Shown: positions 6,728-13,527, counted from the first letter of the stretch. The stretch is DNA of 15,063 nt from Fen-999 sp035505955 (GCA_035505955.1 DATJQH010000004.1:1-15063); one strand, 5' to 3'. Translations and numbers: made by a program. Notes: generated from the letters alone by a model not told the origin.

Positions 6728-7728
6728 CCGAGTTCGATCAGAACAAGGTTCGACCTTGCCACAAACACGGTCGCGATGACGGCGAAGAGCAGAAAGCCGG
6801 TGGCGGCGATAGTGGCGAGGCGGGCTGAGACCTGCGGAATCACGCTCTTGAGACTCTCGATGTTCCGAAACGGCTGCACCGCTCCGGCGCCGATGCCGCA
6901 GGCGGTGGCGGCGAACAGCGGGACGTAGAGCCAGTAGCCCCGCCAGTCGTACTCGGGTTTGAGGATGCAGAACGGACAGTGGTGGTGCGGGTGCTCGTAG
7001 ATATAGAGCGAGACGAAGGCAATGATGCCCATGACGCCGGCAACGAAGGCGGCGATGCTGGTTGCCGCCACCCAGTAACCGCCACGCCGGGTCTGCGCGT
7101 GGAAGGACGCGGTGGCGAAGGCAATGGCCAGCGCGACATAGAATCCGATCATCGCAGGCACGGGCGACATGGCCGCCATGTCGCCGGTCAGGCCCTTGGT
7201 GTCTTCCGAGAACAGGCTGCCGCAACAGGAAGTGATGACGTCGGCACGGAGATTCAGGAAGTATTCGAGTTGCAGCCACAGCACCGTCGCGACGGCGGGC
7301 AGCAGCACCAGCAGCGCGGCGTACTTGATGCGCACCAGCGGGTAGTCGGGCGCACGAGCGTCGACTTGGTTCACGGCCAGCCAGCCGGCGGCGAGGAAGA
7401 AGACCGTCATCTGCGCGATCAGCGCGGGAAAGCCGTAGCCATTGACGTTGAGCGTGCCGACCGCGCACATGGCGCCGACGAACATCTCGGACATCTTGTC
7501 GGCATTGAAGACGAACAGCAGCACCGCCGCGAGCTGCGTTGCCATCACGAATACGGCGAGCGTTGAGAAGAGGTAGGTGCGGCGCTCGAGTTGCAGTTGC
7601 CGCTCGGAGCCGCTGGCGATGTCCCAGTGGCGGATGATCTGGATCGCGAAAGGCGCGGCGGCGGCGAGCATCGCCACCGAGACTGCCGACGCCAGCAGCA
7701 GCGCGATGATCGCCGGCTGGAAGATCAC
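6724..7728 (-). CDS. polytopic inner-membrane protein with His/Cys cluster, function unknown
   Basis: A 334-residue protein with about eight predicted transmembrane helices (roughly 6-30, 52-75, 83-118, 134-155, 190-209, 218-244, 265-284, 305-323). I do not recognise a named family. Conspicuous residues are Cys88 in MCAVGT, the pair Cys168-Cys169 in TSCCGS, and HPHHHCPFC at 246-254 just after a helix, with four His and a CxxC. Such residues suit binding of a soft metal such as Cu(I), or a redox-active disulfide; this is inference. The start is GTG at 7728, overlapping the ATPase stop by four bases (GTGA), so it is the last gene of the - strand operon and probably works with the ABC transporter. 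Its TAG (6724-6726) overlaps the TAA of the convergent receptor. Confidence 0.75.
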   Translation of the reverse strand: MIFQPAIIALLLASAVSVAMLAAAAPFAIQIIRHWDIASGSERQLQLERRTYLFSTLAVFVMATQLAAVLLFVFNADKMSEMFVGAMCAVGTLNVNGYGFPALIAQMTVFFLAAGWLAVNQVDARAPDYPLVRIKYAALLVLLPAVATVLWLQLEYFLNLRADVITSCCGSLFSEDTKGLTGDMAAMSPVPAMIGFYVALAIAFATASFHAQTRRGGYWVAATSIAAFVAGVMGIIAFVSLYIYEHPHHHCPFCILKPEYDWRGYWLYVPLFAATACGIGAGAVQPFRNIESLKSVIPQVSARLATIAATGFLLFAVIATVFVARSNLVLIELG

Positions 7729-8399
7729 GATTTGACCAACTTGCCGTCGCGCATGTCCACGAGGCGTGCCACCACGGCTGACTCTGTGACCAGCGGATCG
7801 TGGCTGGTCAGGATGACCGTTCGCCCTTCCGCGCCGAAGCTCTCCAGGATGGCCATGAATTCCTTGGCCAGCGCGGTGTCAAGGTTGGCGGTCGGCTCGT
7901 CGGCGATCAGCACTTCGGGGTCGTTGATCAGTGCGCGGGCGATGGCGACGCGCTGCTGCTCGCCGCCGGAGAGCCACTCGGCGCGGGCGTCGCGGCGGTG
8001 CCCAAGTTGCAACTGCTCCAGCAGCGCTTCGGCGTTGCGCTTGAGTTCCTGATGCGGCCGACCGGTCGGGTAAGCGGGCAGCATCACGTTCTCGATCGCC
8101 GAAAGACCCTTGATCAGATTGAACTGCTGGAAGACGAAGCCGAAGGTCTTGCGGCGGATCTCGGTCAGAAAGCGTTCCGGCAGGCCGGAGATGTCGCGGC
8201 CATGCAGCGTGACGCGGCCGCTGGTCGGGCGCGCGAGGCAGCCGATCAACGTCAGCAGCGTCGTCTTGCCCGAGCCGCTCGGTCCGCGCAGGGCGGTGAC
8301 CTGCTTCGCTTCGATCGCCAGCGAGATTCCCGAGAGCGCCCAGTACTCGTTGTGCTGGCCCTGGTTGAAGGCCTTCCTGACGTCGCGCAGTTCGATCAT
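7725..8399 (-). CDS. ABC transporter ATPase, MacB/LolD type
   Basis: A 224-residue ATP-binding subunit. It has Walker A GPSGSGKT (39-46), Q-loop Gln (FVFQQFNL, about 91), signature LSGGEQQR (143-150), Walker B VLIADE (163-168) followed by PTANLD, and the switch His200 (TSHD). The sequence is closest in style to the LolD/MacB/FtsE group, which works with FtsX-type permeases, and such a permease is the gene just upstream (four-base overlap at 8396-8399). It differs from NosF, which pairs with a NosY permease. In this operon it probably powers movement or extraction of a metal-carrying protein or lipid-anchored factor across or from the inner membrane; the cargo is unknown. Confidence 0.85.
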   Translation of the reverse strand: MIELRDVRKAFNQGQHNEYWALSGISLAIEAKQVTALRGPSGSGKTTLLTLIGCLARPTSGRVTLHGRDISGLPERFLTEIRRKTFGFVFQQFNLIKGLSAIENVMLPAYPTGRPHQELKRNAEALLEQLQLGHRRDARAEWLSGGEQQRVAIARALINDPEVLIADEPTANLDTALAKEFMAILESFGAEGRTVILTSHDPLVTESAVVARLVDMRDGKLVKS

Positions 8400-9532
8400 G
8401 AGCGCATCACCGCGTCGGGGTCGGTCACGGCGGCGCGCCAGATCGGAACCAACACCGCCGCCATGTAGGGAAAGACCGTGAAGAAGAATAGGGTGGCCAG
8501 TTGCAGTCCGTCGACGACTGGCATCAGCGTGAAGTGTGGGTAGAGCACGGCCCAGCCCTTGAGCACGGGCGCGAACAGCGGCGCGCCGAACTTGAAGACG
8601 TGGATGTAGGCGCCGACGAAGCCGAGCAGGAAAGCGGTGAGCGAGATCAGGCCGCCTTCCCAGAGCTTCATTCTGATCACGTCGCCGGTCTCCCAGCCGA
8701 TCGCCTTGAGGATGCCGATCTCGCGCTTCTCGTCGGCGGAAAGGCCGGAGGCCTTCTCCCAGGCAAGGATGGCGAAGGCGAGGATGGACGCCGAGAGCAG
8801 GGCGAGCATGATGCCTTCGCGCCAGTCGAACAGCGAGGCGTAGGTGCGCTGCATCTCCTCGCGCAGTATGGGGCGCGAATCGGGCAGCAGCTTCGAGAGC
8901 TTGATGGCGATGTTGCGTACCTCAGCCGGGTTGGCGACCGAGAGCGCGATGTCGGTGGTGTGTCCGGACGGGTAGGCGAAGAAGGCGCGGAAGTCGTCTT
9001 CGTTGATCAGGATCAGGTCGGCGCTGGCGAGTTCCGAGGATTGCGGCAGCACGGCGGCGACGCTGAAGGAAAACAACTCGCCCGAATAGGAGCGGAAGGA
9101 GATGCCGGTGTTCGGATCGAGGCCGCGTTGCCGCGCCAGCGCCGGGCCGACGACGATGGTGCCTCTGGCCACGCTGCCGTCGGCGGGCACCATAAACGTG
9201 TAGTTGGCCTTGACGACGCTGTCATAGTAGTAGCCCCAGAGCCGGCCGCGAATCTCCTGCACGCCGCGCATGCGGCCGATGCGTTCGACATAGCCGGGCG
9301 GAATCAAGTCGTGACGGCCGGCGACCAGGCGCTGCAAGACGATCTCGGGCGCGCCTTCGAGGATCGTTGTTGCCTCGCGCCGCAGCGCGTGGGTGTAGAG
9401 CATCGCCGAGGCGAGCACGAACACCAGCAGCGTATAGACCGTCAACAGGCCAAGATTGCGTCCCTTGCGTCGCAGCAGCGACGCGAGGGTGAAATCAATC
9501 AGGTGTCGTTGTCGTTCGATCCAGGAGTTCAC
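8396..9532 (-). CDS. ABC transporter permease, FtsX/MacB type
   Basis: A 378-residue protein with the layout of FtsX-family permeases. One helix lies near the N-terminus (about 27-46), then a large periplasmic domain (about 50-235), then three helices (about 240-258, 294-312, 345-364). The cytoplasmic segment EKREIGILKAIGW (268-280) is the typical FtsX-domain motif that contacts the ATPase. Start GTG 9532 lies 38 bases inside the preceding gene, whose stop is at 9495, and has no strong ribosome site, so translation is probably coupled. The ATPase gene follows with ATGA overlap. MacB-like and LolCDE-like complexes do not move substrate through a channel but use the periplasmic domain mechanically; a role in loading or releasing a copper protein is an inference from context. 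Confidence 0.8.
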   Translation of the reverse strand: MNSWIERQRHLIDFTLASLLRRKGRNLGLLTVYTLLVFVLASAMLYTHALRREATTILEGAPEIVLQRLVAGRHDLIPPGYVERIGRMRGVQEIRGRLWGYYYDSVVKANYTFMVPADGSVARGTIVVGPALARQRGLDPNTGISFRSYSGELFSFSVAAVLPQSSELASADLILINEDDFRAFFAYPSGHTTDIALSVANPAEVRNIAIKLSKLLPDSRPILREEMQRTYASLFDWREGIMLALLSASILAFAILAWEKASGLSADEKREIGILKAIGWETGDVIRMKLWEGGLISLTAFLLGFVGAYIHVFKFGAPLFAPVLKGWAVLYPHFTLMPVVDGLQLATLFFFTVFPYMAAVLVPIWRAAVTDPDAVMRS

Positions 9533-9803
9533 GGTTGGGAACGATCAGGGAGCCGCTCGGAAAGTGTTCGAGCGCCAGCGGGTGGTCCTGGAAAGCCGAA
9601 TGAAGGTCGGCCTGGCTGGGGTGGCGGGCGTAGCGCGCTTCGGTGAACAATGCGAGGTCAGTCAGGCCGAGCCGGCGCGCAAGCGCCTGCGTTGCGCAGA
9701 TTTCTTCAGCACGCGGCGTCTGCGCATCGATGAGGCAGCCAAGGAATACGAGGACCAGTCCGCCGAGCGCGAGGAGGACGAACGACGAAGGCCGCATGCT
9801 CAT
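9495..9803 (-). CDS. small membrane-anchored periplasmic protein, unknown function
   Basis: A 102-residue protein with one N-terminal helix (about 8-24) and a hydrophilic remainder. The soluble part carries Cys36 (EEICATQ), four His (61, 68, 74, 80) and the sequence FQDHPLALEHFPSGSL (71-86). I do not recognise a named domain. ATG 9803 overlaps the SCO stop codon (ATGA, 9800-9803), and the end overlaps the permease start by 38 bases. This places it firmly in the operon between the copper chaperone and the transporter. ATG at 9797 is an alternative start. Four spaced His and a Cys could be metal ligands, but that is a guess. Confidence 0.7.
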   Translation of the reverse strand: MSMRPSSFVLLALGGLVLVFLGCLIDAQTPRAEEICATQALARRLGLTDLALFTEARYARHPSQADLHSAFQDHPLALEHFPSGSLIVPNRELLDRTTTTPD

Positions 9804-10354
9804 GGCAGGTGTTTGCGGATCGCCGCGACGACATCGGCCGTCGGCATGCCGACCGGCAGCGTCGCCGCCAGTTTGCCGTCCGGCCCGACGAGGTAGGTGT
9901 TGGCGCTGTGGTCGACGGCGTAGTTGCCGCTGGTGTCGGGCGGCTGGCGGATGTAGCCGGCACCGAAAGACTTGGCGATTGTCTCGATCTCCGCACCCGA
10001 CCCGGTGACGCCGATCATCGACGGATGGAAAAAGGCTGCATAGTCCTTGAGGATCGCGGGTGTATCGCGCTCGGGATCGACCGAAACCATGATCAGTTGC
10101 GTCTTGGCGCGCTCTTCGGGTGTCAGCGCGTTCATCGCCTGCGCGCCGGCTGCCATCGAGGCCGGGCAGATGTCCGGGCAATGCGTGTAGCCGAAATAGA
10201 TCAGCAGTACCTTGCCGCGCAGGGTGCGCGTATCCAGCGGTCCGGCGGCGGATTGCAGCACGAAATCGCCGCCGGCAGGCACGGCGACAACGGGGGGCGG
10301 GCTGTCGGTACAGCCTGCGGCGAGCACAGCGAGGAGGGCGAGTAGGAAACGCAT
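9800..10354 (-). CDS. SCO1/SenC family copper chaperone lipoprotein
   Basis: A 184-residue thioredoxin-fold protein. SCO proteins deliver copper or reduce cysteines for assembly of the CuA centre of cytochrome oxidase and, in some bacteria, of N2O reductase. The copper motif is YTHCPDICP with Cys59 and Cys63, and the third ligand is His149 (VDHSANTYLVGPDG). The segment MVSVDPERDTP (89-99) is typical of the family. The N-terminus MRFLLALLAVLAAGC is a lipoprotein signal with the lipidated Cys at 15, which is why ATG 10354 was chosen over upstream in-frame starts. The following gene overlaps its stop by four bases. A terminator-like hairpin lies upstream (10387-10414). Confidence 0.92.
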   Translation of the reverse strand: MRFLLALLAVLAAGCTDSPPPVVAVPAGGDFVLQSAAGPLDTRTLRGKVLLIYFGYTHCPDICPASMAAGAQAMNALTPEERAKTQLIMVSVDPERDTPAILKDYAAFFHPSMIGVTGSGAEIETIAKSFGAGYIRQPPDTSGNYAVDHSANTYLVGPDGKLAATLPVGMPTADVVAAIRKHLP

Positions 10355-10386
10355 GGCAGCAGTGATTGCGCCTGCGAGCTTACCCG

Positions 10387-10414
10387 AAAAGAGCGCGCTC
10401 CCGAGGGGGCGCGC
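10387..10414 (-). terminator. intrinsic terminator or attenuator between the 61-aa gene and sco
   Basis: Read on the - strand, a ten-pair GC-rich stem with one G-U pair (arms 10405-10414 and 10393-10402, two-base tip) is followed by TCTTTT (10387-10392). This resembles a Rho-independent terminator inside the operon. Partial termination would give more of the 61-residue protein than of SCO and the transporter. Read on the + strand it has no T run. Confidence 0.45.
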
Positions 10415-10448
10415 CAGGTTCACACGGGGGAGGCGCGTGAAGAGGTGA

Positions 10449-10634
10449 TCAGACGCGACTGGCGGCGCGCATCAGGGCGCCACGCAACGCAAGGGTAACG
10501 CTAGAGGCAATGCCGACGCGTTGGGCGACGGCGGGCAGGATGATCAACGACGCGAGGGCAAATCCGGCACCCAGAAGCAGGGCGGGCAGTTCCGAAGTCT
10601 CGGTTTGCGTTTCGCCGGCGGGCAGGGGGTTCAT
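10449..10634 (-). CDS. 61-residue single-helix membrane protein, first gene of the - strand operon
   Basis: A short protein with a polar N-terminus (residues 1-16, TQTETSE) and one hydrophobic helix (about 17-38), then a small basic tail. No family recognised. Support for it being real: ATG 10634 has GGAG at 10641-10644 with a six-base gap, and the leader begins about 22 bases upstream at a predicted promoter (10663-10706) of the same design as the two + strand promoters. The gap to sco (94 bases) contains a terminator-like hairpin. A longer in-frame start at 10799 is unlikely because the promoter would then be coding. Confidence 0.6.
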   Translation of the reverse strand: MNPLPAGETQTETSELPALLLGAGFALASLIILPAVAQRVGIASSVTLALRGALMRAASRV

Positions 10635-10662
10635 GGCAAGCTCCGCTGTAGTTGACGACTGC

Positions 10663-10706
10663 ATCCTACCTCTGCTGCGACGGCCGGACCGGCGACAAAT
10701 TGTCGC
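10663..10706 (-). promoter_or_regulatory. predicted activator-dependent promoter of the - strand copper operon
   Basis: The perfect palindrome GCGACAAATTGTCGC (10692-10706, 7-1-7, centre 10699) lies 31 bases before TAGGAT (- strand, 10668 to 10663). The -35 position (cggtcc) is non-consensus. Transcription would start near 10656. Palindrome class, 31-base phasing and weak -35 are the same as at 191-234 and 986-1029. A weaker match, GCGATGTCGTGCCGC (10737-10751), is a possible extra site, and GGGGTACCCC (10713-10722) lies between. Confidence 0.6.
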
Positions 10707-10866
10707 AGACACGGGGTACCCCGCAACAAGATCGCTGCGATGTCGTGCCGCCAAAAGTACCGGTTTGCCCTCCGCGGTCATGACGGGTTTGCCGATCAAG
10801 GAAGCGCCGAGCGCATCCGCCGTCGAGCTGGCGGGGCTCGTCCCTACGTAACGACTGTTCTTGGAG

Positions 10867-11304
10867 TCATACGCACACCGCTTTCAGCGTCGAGAACTTG
10901 TTCGACAAGACAAGCTCCATTGCCTGCCGCCCGGTGGTGCATATGCTGGGCTGGGCGCGGTCAAGTCCCGTCTTCACCATCTTTCTCAGATGCATCTTTA
11001 CTATGGCCTTGGTCGTGCAGAAGTGCGTCCATGGGAAGACCGACAGGCAAAGGTCGATGGTCGTGGAATCCAGCGCATAGACCGTGTTCGACAAATCCAG
11101 TCCCAGGTCCTCGCTGGCGTAGAGTGCTCTGGCCTCACCAATCAGGCGCTGCGCGACGTCGGCATGGATGCGCCAGTCGCGCGACTTGTTGGCATCGGCC
11201 AGTGTCGAGCGCCGGATCGGTTCGCGAAAACCCATGTGGTAGAGCTTGGCGTCCTGGGCAAGAACATCCATGAGTTGGGCGAACAGCGTCTTGCCGGTAT
11301 TCAT
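10867..11304 (-). pseudogene. IS4-family transposase remnant with internal deletions
   Basis: The - strand frame from ATG 11304 (with GGAGG just upstream) gives 145 residues. It starts MNTGKTLFAQLMD, then AKLYHMGFREPIRRSTLADAN, then YALDSTTIDLCLSVFPW, all recognisable from IS4-family DDE transposases in which DSTTIDL holds the first catalytic Asp. In full-length relatives several dozen residues separate MD from AKLYHMGF; here they are nearly adjacent (junction near 11258). After KMH (near 10990) the family sequence stops and an unrelated tail of about 40 residues follows to the TGA at 10867. The later catalytic Asp and Glu are missing, so it cannot transpose. I could not fix the element's terminal repeats. 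Confidence 0.75.
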
Positions 11305-11640
11305 GGCGGCCTCCGGGGAAAAGCCCAGAAGGCTGCCCGAATCGGCAATGGCCGTTCCAATCGACACCAGCCTTCGTCGCTCCGAAATCCGCGTCAGTCA
11401 CGGTTTTAGAGATTCACTCCGTCATTTTACGGGACGGCAGTGAAGGGACTTTGGGAAAGACATCGCTATTGGTACAAAACAATGGTTCGAGTAGTGCAAA
11501 TTCTATGTGTGTAACATATGGCTTATAAACAATATTATTGCATCGACAGAGTATCCCTCCTTTTCCGCCAATTGCCCCTGCATGACAGGGTGATCAGGTG
11601 CGGGCAACGCGGAATTCCGCGGATGCCGCGACAACAGCGG
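11305..11640. other. gene-free stretch beside the IS remnant, partly AT-rich
   Basis: About 340 bases without a convincing gene. The part next to the transposase start is probably residual IS sequence. From about 11461 to 11540 the base composition falls sharply (11461-11520 contains 22 G+C in 60) compared with the GC-rich genes around it, which suggests acquired or decaying DNA. No tRNA, repeat array or clear terminator was seen here. Confidence 0.5.
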
Positions 11641-11651
11641 CGAAAAGCCTG

Positions 11652-11657
11652 TATAAT
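11652..11657 (+). promoter_or_regulatory. -10 box of the tRNA-Arg promoter
   Basis: A perfect TATAAT lies 15 bases before the first base of the tRNA. The -35 region (GCGACA at 11628-11633, spacer 18) matches TTGACA only in its last four bases. Confidence 0.65.
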
Positions 11658-11672
11658 GCACAACCTTTCAGA

Positions 11673-11749
11673 GCGCCCGTAGCTCAGTTGGATAGAGTAC
11701 CTGGCTACGAACCAGGGGGTCGTGGGTTCGAATCCTGCCGGGCGCGCCA
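11673..11749 (+). tRNA. tRNA-Arg (anticodon ACG)
   Basis: A complete 77-base cloverleaf ending in an encoded CCA. The acceptor arms GCGCCCG and CGGGCGC pair perfectly. The D arm is GCTC/GAGT, and the anticodon stem CCTGG/CCAGG encloses CTACGAA with anticodon ACG. The T loop is TTCGAAT. The ACG anticodon reads CGN codons after A34 deamination. A perfect TATAAT precedes it. Confidence 0.96.
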
Positions 11750-11819
11750 TTACAAACAGCCTACGGCCACCGGCACGGTGGCATGTTTGTTCTGGAGTAA
11801 TTGTCGGATTGTTGGAGCT

Positions 11820-12038
11820 ATGGCCGATACCCTCTACTGTTATCACTGCCGAACCTATCATCCGCGCGAGGAAATGCGCCAGATCGATACCAAGGGTGGC
11901 AAGCGCTGGCGCTGCATCAAGAGCATAGAGGCGACCAAGCGCAGCGTCGCGGAGCGCGAGGCGTTCGGCAAGCAAATGACCGCGATCAACAAAGCCGAAG
12001 CGCAGAGCAAGGCGCGCATCCTCAACGGCCAGAACTGA
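11820..12038 (+). CDS. small Cys-rich protein of unknown function
   Basis: A 72-residue protein. Its N-terminus has CYHC (Cys7, Cys10), His14 and, after a turn, RWRC (Cys32), a pattern that could bind one zinc ion as a small ribbon. The rest is a charged, Ala/Lys-rich segment likely to be helical (residues 36-66). No named family recognised. ATG 11820 is preceded by GGAG (11813-11816); the upstream part of the open frame runs through the tRNA and is not coding. It is closely followed by a terminator. Confidence 0.7.
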   Translation: MADTLYCYHCRTYHPREEMRQIDTKGGKRWRCIKSIEATKRSVAEREAFGKQMTAINKAEAQSKARILNGQN

Positions 12039-12039
12039 G

Positions 12040-12057
12040 GCCCGCACGGCGGGCTTT
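12040..12057 (+). terminator. intrinsic terminator after the 72-aa gene
   Basis: GCCCGC and GCGGGC form a perfect six-pair stem around ACG, followed by TTT. It starts two bases after the stop codon at 12038 and ends just before the next gene's start at 12060. The short T run makes it moderate. Confidence 0.5.
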
Positions 12058-12059
12058 CC

Positions 12060-12392
12060 GTGCCCATCCTTGAAACCGCCTGCCTGCTGCTGGTTGTGGC
12101 CGCAGCATGGTTCTGGCTCGATGGCGTTCGGGCGCGTGATGCCGCGATGTCGGCATGCCGCCGCGCCTGCGAGGTCGAAGGACTCCAGTTCCTCGACGAG
12201 ACGGTCGCCATCCGCAGCCTGAAACTGGAACGCGACGAGGATGGCGCGCTGCGCATGCGGCGCGTGTACGACTTCGAATACAGCGACACAGGCAATGATC
12301 GCCACCCGGGCAGCGTCGTCATCCGCGGCCGAACCGTGGTGGCGCTGCACGTTGCGCTGGCGCCGCCCGACGAGCCGCAAACCCTGCATTGA
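12060..12392 (+). CDS. DUF3301 family protein
   Basis: A 110-residue protein with an N-terminal membrane helix (about 4-20, containing AAAWFWLDG) followed by RARDAAMSACRRACEVEGLQFLDETVAIRSLKLERDEDG split over residues 23-61, and then RRVYDFEYSDTGNDRHPGSVVIRG (67-90). The order ARD...AC...LQFLD.TVA...L.RD..G...RRVY.FE.SDTG is that of DUF3301, a proteobacterial family of unknown role. The start is GTG 12060; an intrinsic terminator lies just before it. No functional link to the copper genes is apparent. Confidence 0.75.
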   Translation: MPILETACLLLVVAAAWFWLDGVRARDAAMSACRRACEVEGLQFLDETVAIRSLKLERDEDGALRMRRVYDFEYSDTGNDRHPGSVVIRGRTVVALHVALAPPDEPQTLH

Positions 12393-12504
12393 CGGTCGGT
12401 CATGTCTAGGGCATTTGCACTATTGCCGGCATGCGGCGGTTGATCCTACATTCGCACCTTCGATCTAGAACTATCGCCATACGGGCTCCGATCTGGGAGG
12501 ACCC

Positions 12505-13527
12505 ATGATGAAGACAGGAACTGTCGCCTTGGCGGCGATGCTGTGCATGTTTGCCGCAGGTGCGGATGCCGTCGACTATCTGGTCAACGAACCGGGGCGC
12601 TGGAGTGTCTGGAAGTTCCGCGCCGAGCCATTCACGCGCCGGGCGTACGGCGCAAGCGGCGCCGACCTGACGGCCTTCGAGGCGGAATTGCGCGCGCTCG
12701 ATGCGCTGATCCGCCGCGCGTCCGCGGTGGCGCATCCTGTGGGCTTCAGCGCCCAGACCTGGGGCAACCTGTCCGGCTACGCTGCGCAGGCGCCCGGCCA
12801 GCCCAAGGGGGACGAATTGCCCCTGGGCGGCGGCCTTACCTTCGGTGCGTTCTCCATCTTCAGCTACGAGCGCAATGGCAAGACGATACGCGAGGACGGC
12901 GGCGAGACGGAGCTGCTGCAATTCGTCGTCAACGACATCCAGCCGCCGGTGCTCGACGGCCGCGTGAGGCCCTACGAGTGGGAAGATGTCGACACCGATG
13001 CCTTCGTCCAGCCGCAGGAGAAGGACGCGGTCAGCGGCTTTCCGCGTTATGGCAACATCATCGTGATCAAGAAGCGCCCGGCGCCGGTCTGGGTGCCGGT
13101 GCCCGTCGAACAGGCGCTGCGCCTCGTCATCGCCGCGGAACAGAAGAAACGCCGCTACCTCGTGGAGACGCACGGTTCGGAAGCGGCGATCAAGCGCATC
13201 GAAGAGAAGATCGCCAGCGTCGAGGCACATATCGCCTCACTGCGGCCCGAGGATCGCGGTGCGCCGTCCTGCTGGACAGCGCGCGGCAACGGCGGCTGGG
13301 GCCAGCGCTTCCAGATCGGCGCGGGCCCGGACTGCCGGCCGCTGGTGCGTCCCAACTGGGAGTACTTCGATCGTCGCCTGCCGCGCTCGATGCCGCAGGT
13401 ACTGGTGATCTTCGACGTCGCGCGCTGCTACGAAGGCCGCCAGGTCGAGCGGCCCGGCGGCTGCGCGACCAACCGCCGACTGCTCGACACGATCGATCGG
13501 CAGGCGCTGCTCGACTGGCTACACTGA
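12505..13527 (+). CDS. secreted or periplasmic protein of unknown function
   Basis: A 340-residue protein with a clear signal peptide (hydrophobic 6-18, cleavage near ADA, residue 22). The mature part is soluble. A helical segment rich in Lys/Glu (about 204-247, including AAIKRIEEKIASVEAHIASL) could form a coiled coil. Four Cys lie in the last third (SCW, PDC, ARCYEG, GGCATN), possibly two disulfides. No family recognised. ATG 12505 follows GGAGG (12496-12500) with a four-base gap; ATG 12508 is the alternative. The end overlaps the 3' end of the convergent parC gene by nine bases. Confidence 0.75.
   Translation: MMKTGTVALAAMLCMFAAGADAVDYLVNEPGRWSVWKFRAEPFTRRAYGASGADLTAFEAELRALDALIRRASAVAHPVGFSAQTWGNLSGYAAQAPGQPKGDELPLGGGLTFGAFSIFSYERNGKTIREDGGETELLQFVVNDIQPPVLDGRVRPYEWEDVDTDAFVQPQEKDAVSGFPRYGNIIVIKKRPAPVWVPVPVEQALRLVIAAEQKKRRYLVETHGSEAAIKRIEEKIASVEAHIASLRPEDRGAPSCWTARGNGGWGQRFQIGAGPDCRPLVRPNWEYFDRRLPRSMPQVLVIFDVARCYEGRQVERPGGCATNRRLLDTIDRQALLDWLH

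Noticed and set aside
7725..9532. Calling the ABC pair NosF and NosY
   Set aside because: The permease has the FtsX/MacB layout and motif, not that of NosY, and no NosD-type protein is present.
171..10706. Assigning the palindromes to FNR, NnrR or DNR because of the nos-like context
   Set aside because: Half-sites and spacing do not match TTGAT-N4-ATCAA. The regulator is left unnamed.
1015..10722. GGGGTCCCC (1015-1023) and GGGGTACCCC (10713-10722) as a second shared operator
   Set aside because: Their positions relative to the palindrome and -10 box differ: between the two in one promoter, upstream of both in the other. They are absent from the promoter at 191-234.
10635..10866. In-frame extension of the 61-aa gene to 10799 and small + strand frames here
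   Set aside because: They run across the predicted promoter and lack ribosome sites. The interval is best read as regulatory sequence plus IS edge.
11391..11404. A fourth copy of the 17-base repeat on the - strand (ACCGTGACTGACGC) near the IS remnant
   Set aside because: It aligns only with a three-base gap and lacks the CTTT end; likely chance.
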